Assembly (NCBI GenBank): GCA_022710245.1
Contig: JAKLHH010000228.1
Span: 1 to 9,090, forward strand
DNA: 9,090 bases
Source of the DNA: Myxococcota bacterium
GTDB taxonomy: Bacteria; Myxococcota; Polyangia; GCA-2747355; JAKLHH01
Direction: 5' to 3'
Part shown: one piece after another, positions 6,433 through 9,090 of the stretch
How positions within the stretch are numbered: the stretch's first letter is position 1
Layout of the letters: every line of letters starts with the position of its first letter
Notes under the pieces: model-generated
The model's database searches: none
Seen by the model: only the letters and a program-made list of their open reading frames with translations
What the model was told of the DNA's origin: nothing
Program-made: the position numbers and the translations under genes

Positions 6433-7358
6433 AGCTCCAGCGAGTGCTTGTCATCTACCGCAAGAGCCTCTACCAGATCTACGTGGAGGAGCACGCCGAG
6501 CACTCGGTCAAGCGGGCGCTCCGGCGCCGCGACTCGGTCGCGCTCGCGCTGCGGCAGAGCCACGACGCGAACCGGGCAGCGCTGGACGCGACCCTGCAGG
6601 TCCTCGAGCAGCGCGGCGTCGAGGCCGTCGTGCGCTGGCGTGCCCACGTCCGCTCCACCCGGGCCTTTGATCTCGTGCTCAGCGTCGGCGGCGACGGAAC
6701 GCTCCTCGACATCTCGCACCGCATCGTCGACGGGACGCCGCTCCTCGGCGTCAACTCCGATCCGGAGCGGAGCGTGGGCGCGCTCTGCGCCGCGGACGCC
6801 GCCACGCTGCCGCGGCTCCTCGACGAGCTCGCCGCGGGGCGGCTGCGGCCGCGCCGGGTCACGCGCATCCGGGTCCGCGTCGACGGCGAGGAGGTGCTCG
6901 GGCCGACGCTCAACGACGTCCTCGTCGCCCACGCCTGCCCCGCCGGCCTCTCACGCTTCGATCTGGCGCTGGTGCCCGCCGAGCAGGCGGCGGCCAGCCA
7001 CTCCGGCTACGACGGCGCCGAGTTCCGCCCCTGCCGCGGCTCGGGGATCTGGGTCTCGACGGCGATGGGCTCCACCGCGGCGATCCACTCGGCCGGCGGC
7101 GCGGTCCTGCCGCCCTCGTCACGCGACCTGCAGTACCTGATCCGCGAGCCCTACCGTCGCCCCGGCGCACCCCGACCGGGGACGCCGCGGGGGCGGGTGA
7201 CGCCGGAGCACGCGCTGGTCCTCGTCAGCCGCATCCGCCAGGGGATGATCTGGTCAGACGGCGCGCACCGGCGGAGGACGCTCGGCTACAGCCAGCAGCT
7301 CATGATCGATCGCCACCCCTCCGAGCTCACGCTCGTGCTGCCACGCCGACGCTCGTGA
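6429..7358 (+). CDS. nadK: NAD kinase, resembling the plant NADK3 type
   Basis: Phosphorylates NAD (or NADH) to make NADP(H), in the cytoplasm. 309 residues. Seen: VGGDGTLL (86-93), the family's catalytic and nucleotide-binding motif; GVNSDP (107-112); PTLNDVLVAH (159-168), matching the conserved Asn-Asp; and a glycine-rich GSGIWVSTAMGSTAA (204-218) followed by SAGG (221-224). From memory, SRFDLAL, CRGSGIW and SRDLQYLIREP (231-241) line up with plant NADK3 (an NADH-preferring kinase) better than with standard bacterial NadK, whose corresponding motif reads more like DG..vSTPTGSTAYslSAGG. The N-terminus (MKLQRVLVIYRKSLYQIYVEEH) has the expected first beta strand. The start was displaced from the RNase HII stop by the 41-base duplication; the two genes are probably one transcript. 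Whether NAD or NADH is preferred cannot be read from the sequence. Confidence 0.93.
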   Translation: MKLQRVLVIYRKSLYQIYVEEHAEHSVKRALRRRDSVALALRQSHDANRAALDATLQVLEQRGVEAVVRWRAHVRSTRAFDLVLSVGGDGTLLDISHRIVDGTPLLGVNSDPERSVGALCAADAATLPRLLDELAAGRLRPRRVTRIRVRVDGEEVLGPTLNDVLVAHACPAGLSRFDLALVPAEQAAASHSGYDGAEFRPCRGSGIWVSTAMGSTAAIHSAGGAVLPPSSRDLQYLIREPYRRPGAPRPGTPRGRVTPEHALVLVSRIRQGMIWSDGAHRRRTLGYSQQLMIDRHPSELTLVLPRRRS

Positions 7359-7380
7359 TCAGCTGATCGCTCGGCGATCA
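7357..7380. terminator. Palindrome and short hairpin after the NAD kinase stop
   Basis: GATCAGCTGATC (7357-7368) is a perfect 12-base palindrome beginning inside the NAD kinase stop codon. It overlaps a hairpin TGATCG / CGATCA (7364-7369 and 7375-7380) with a five-base loop. Three GATC sites fall in 24 bases. There is no T-run on either side, so intrinsic termination is uncertain. The position between convergent genes fits a 3' end structure. Confidence 0.35.
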
Positions 7381-7386
7381 AGGCGG

Positions 7387-7551
7387 CTCACCACGCCGCG
7401 CTCTCCAGCCGCCTCACCACGCCGCGCTCTCCAGCCGCCTCACCACGCCGCGCTCTCCAGCCGCGCTCTCCACGCCGCGCTCTCCACGCCGCGCTCTCCA
7501 GCCGCCTCACCACGCGCTCTCCAGCCTCACCACGCCGCGCTCTCCAGCCGC
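7387..7551. repeat. 26-base tandem repeat array grown from the 3' end of the protease gene
   Basis: Four perfect 26-base copies at 7387-7412, 7413-7438, 7439-7464 and 7526-7551, a shortened 20-base copy at 7506-7525, and truncated 14-base units (ending in CTCTCCACG or CTCTCCAG) across 7461-7502. The last copy is the coding end of the minus-strand protease gene: read on that strand, each unit encodes RLESAAW plus the TGA stop with one flanking base each side. The other copies lie beyond the stop, in the gap up to the NAD kinase gene. The period is not a multiple of three. Expansion by slippage or unequal exchange from the gene end is the likely origin. Confidence 0.96.
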
Positions 7552-8951
7552 AGCGTGAAGCTCGGCGCCCTCACCGGCGGCAGCCCCTGCAGCTTGAGCA
7601 GCGTGCTGCCTCGCGCCGGGACCTGCTTCGCCTCGCCCGAGATGCGCCCCTCGCGGCCCTCGGCCTTGACCACCGCCGCGACCTTCACGTCACGCAGCCC
7701 CCGCGGCGCCCGACTCCGCACGGTGACGTCGACGGTGAGGAGCGGACCCCGCCAGGACCCCTTCGCCTCGCTGAGATCGACGAAGGGCAGGATGTCGGCG
7801 AGGTGGTCGATCGGGCCCTGCCTGGCGGCGAGCACCAGCTGCCCGGCCGCGTGGTCGAGGGTGAAGCGGAAGTGGCCCGAGAAGTTGAGCCCGAGGAGCC
7901 CCACCACCTCGCCGCTCGCGCACGGGTCGCAGGCCGCCACCGCCACGCCGCCGTCGACCGTCGCGCGGCCGACGGAGACCCCGTCGATCACCACCAGGCT
8001 GCGCCGGACGAGCCCGTTCGCGGTCTGCGTCTCGATCGTGGGGTCCTCGGGCGCGACCACGAGGCCGAGGCGCCGCAGCGTGGCCTCGTTGAGGGTCGTG
8101 AAGCTGGCGCCGGTGTCGAAGAGCATCTTCGCCTCGACCCGCCCGCCGGGGCCCTGAAGCGACACCGGCACCACGACGCCGCTGCCCCGCCGCTCGAAGG
8201 AGACCCGCACCTCGCCGCCGACCATGGCCGTGGCGTCGCGCGGGAGAGCCCGGAGATCCGGCGGGCGGCCTGCGTCGGCAGCGCCAGGCGGCTGCGCCGG
8301 GCCCCCATCCCCTCGCCGGGCCGTGCCGCCGTCGGAGGCGGTCAGCGCCGGACCAGCCTCGCCTTGGCCCGGCAGGAGCGCGCCCAGCCAGCGGAGCACC
8401 TCGCCCGTGCCACGCACCGCGGCGTTCTTCGGGTCACCTCCGAGCCCGCGGCTGATCGCCTCGACCCACCAGGAGCCGTGGCGACCGAGCGCGACCCGCG
8501 TGGTGCCCGGCGCCAGCAGCCCGGCGCCGAGGAGGAGCAGCGCGTTGACGAGGGCGATGGCCTGGAGCGAGCTCGGCCGCGTCGTCCGCGCCCCCCGCCC
8601 GCGCCTCAGCGCGCGCACCCAGGAGGCGAGCAGCACCGGGAGGAGCACGCTGAAGCCGAGCCCGGCCGCTAGCAGCCACCAGCGGCTGGTGCCGATCTGA
8701 CCGGCGAGGCTGCTGCTCAGCGTGAAGCCGAGGAGGAGCAGCACACAGACGAGCAGGCTCCAGAGGACCGCCCAGCCCCGGCGTCGGGAGCGCCCACCGC
8801 CTGGCGCACCGCGGGGCGGCACCGCGCCGCCCGGGCGCAGCGCTCCGGGGCCGACCGGACGCGCCGGGCCCGCTCCGGCCCGCGACGGACCGCCAGGCCC
8901 GCCCGGGGCAGGTGGGGCGGGCCTCCCTGCGAGGGGCTGCTCCGGGCTCAC
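7527..8951 (-). CDS. Multi-pass membrane protein with retropepsin-like aspartic protease domain
   Basis: A 474-residue membrane-anchored putative aspartic protease. Order: a Pro/Gly/Ala-rich disordered N-terminus (1-52) ending in basic GGGRSRRRG; three likely membrane helices (about 60-80, 91-112, 129-148); a variable linker (about 170-240); then a clan AA domain (about 245-375) with the catalytic LFDTGASFT (277-285) and GLLGLNFSGHFRFTLD (351-366), the second hallmark of single-domain retropepsin-like proteases, which act as dimers. A CDPC motif (341-344) sits just before it. A beta-rich C-terminal domain (about 395-474) of unknown role ends in RLESAAW. The GTG start at 8951 has a strong ribosome site (AGGAGG, five bases upstream). 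With three helices the side carrying the protease domain depends on topology and is not certain. A minus-strand frame ends ten bases upstream, so it may be part of an operon. The substrate is unknown. Confidence 0.88.
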   Translation of the reverse strand: MSPEQPLAGRPAPPAPGGPGGPSRAGAGPARPVGPGALRPGGAVPPRGAPGGGRSRRRGWAVLWSLLVCVLLLLGFTLSSSLAGQIGTSRWWLLAAGLGFSVLLPVLLASWVRALRRGRGARTTRPSSLQAIALVNALLLLGAGLLAPGTTRVALGRHGSWWVEAISRGLGGDPKNAAVRGTGEVLRWLGALLPGQGEAGPALTASDGGTARRGDGGPAQPPGAADAGRPPDLRALPRDATAMVGGEVRVSFERRGSGVVVPVSLQGPGGRVEAKMLFDTGASFTTLNEATLRRLGLVVAPEDPTIETQTANGLVRRSLVVIDGVSVGRATVDGGVAVAACDPCASGEVVGLLGLNFSGHFRFTLDHAAGQLVLAARQGPIDHLADILPFVDLSEAKGSWRGPLLTVDVTVRSRAPRGLRDVKVAAVVKAEGREGRISGEAKQVPARGSTLLKLQGLPPVRAPSFTLRLESAAW

Positions 8952-8956
8952 TCGCT

Positions 8957-8962
8957 CCTCCT
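8957..8962 (-). promoter_or_regulatory. Shine-Dalgarno site for the aspartic protease gene
   Basis: AGGAGG on the minus strand, five bases before the GTG at 8951, directly abuts the TGA (8964-8962) of the upstream partial frame. It decides the GTG start and suggests coupled translation. Confidence 0.75.
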
Positions 8963-9090
8963 CAGCGCGCCGGAACAGGCCGCGGGGGATGCGGGGCGGC
9001 GGTGGAGGGGGCGGGCGAGGCAGGCGCCGCAGCCTCGTGCCCCCCTTGCAGGCGCGCCTGCAGCGCGCCGAGGAGATCGACGCCCGAGGC
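8962..9090 (-). CDS. C-terminal end of an upstream minus-strand gene (partial)
   Basis: Reading the minus strand from the right edge, one frame stays open for 42 codons and stops at TGA 8964-8962, ten bases before the protease start. It begins ASGVDLLGALQARLQGG and continues as an Ala/Pro-rich tail ending RPVPAR. No family can be named from so short a piece. The stop placed directly at the next gene's ribosome site is the main support. A plus-strand frame from ATG 8989 is also open, but it encodes a run of glycine and arginine and looks like a shadow. Confidence 0.5.
   Translation of the reverse strand, partial: ASGVDLLGALQARLQGGHEAAAPASPAPSTAAPHPPRPVPAR

Larger units (their letters stand above)
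6359..6437 (+). repeat. Tandem duplication (two 38-base copies, period 41) at the RNase HII / NAD kinase junction
   Basis: Copy 1 is 6359-6396 and copy 2 is 6400-6437, 37 of 38 bases identical (C at 6370 versus G at 6411). Each copy carries the end of the RNase HII reading frame (GEQLDLLGSKR or GEQLELLGSKR), a GGGAG ribosome site, and an ATGA in which the stop TGA overlaps an ATG. The ATGs are at 6388 and 6429. The simplest reading is that the two genes once overlapped by ATGA and a duplication of the junction separated them. Confidence 0.97.

Noticed and set aside
7387..7551. CRISPR array
   Set aside because: Units are directly adjacent without spacers, and the unit is a copy of a gene's coding end, so this is a tandem repeat.
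7555..8672. Plus-strand frames of 200 and 289 residues opposite the aspartic protease gene
   Set aside because: Antisense shadows; the minus strand shows DTGAS, GLLGLNF, membrane helices and a strong ribosome site.
9047..9062. Perfect 16-base palindrome near the right edge
   Set aside because: It falls inside the partial minus-strand reading frame (codons for LQARLQ), is pure GC-rich coding sequence, and nothing else supports a regulatory site.

Overview
This is a very GC-rich window with almost exclusively G or C at third codon positions, densely packed with bacterial-style genes. The look of it (paired dynamin-like GTPases, TPR proteins, long Ala/Arg/Glu/Leu-rich proteins) suggests a high-GC member of the old Deltaproteobacteria, such as Myxococcota. 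That is inference from style only. No rRNA, tRNA, CRISPR array, transposase or phage gene was seen.

Left block (1-5428, + strand): three tightly spaced genes. First is the C-terminal part of an M48-family zinc metalloprotease (HECGH site), cut by the window edge. One base after its stop begins a dynamin-like GTPase with a long hydrophobic membrane segment. Seventeen bases further on begins a 987-residue protein with about 450 residues of TPR-type helical repeats, a second dynamin-like GTPase domain and a helical C-terminus without a membrane segment. The layout suggests one transcript and a shared membrane-remodelling job: a membrane-anchored dynamin, a soluble scaffold-like partner and a membrane-associated protease.

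Middle block (5630-7358, + strand): after a ~200-base gap come a ribonuclease HII that looks archaeal/eukaryotic in type and an NAD kinase resembling the plant NADK3 type. Their junction carries a 41-base-period tandem duplication. It appears to have split an ancestral ATGA stop/start overlap into two copies and left a 14-codon mini-ORF between the genes. The RNase HII tail carries two QLDL(P/L) motifs resembling bacterial sliding-clamp-binding peptides.

Right block (7359-9090): an array of 26-base tandem repeats lies between the convergent NAD kinase gene and a minus-strand gene for a multi-pass membrane protein with a retropepsin-like aspartic protease domain. The repeat unit is a copy of the last seven codons plus stop of that protease gene, so the array seems to have grown from the gene's own 3' end. 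Ten bases upstream of the protease start ends another minus-strand reading frame, cut by the right edge.
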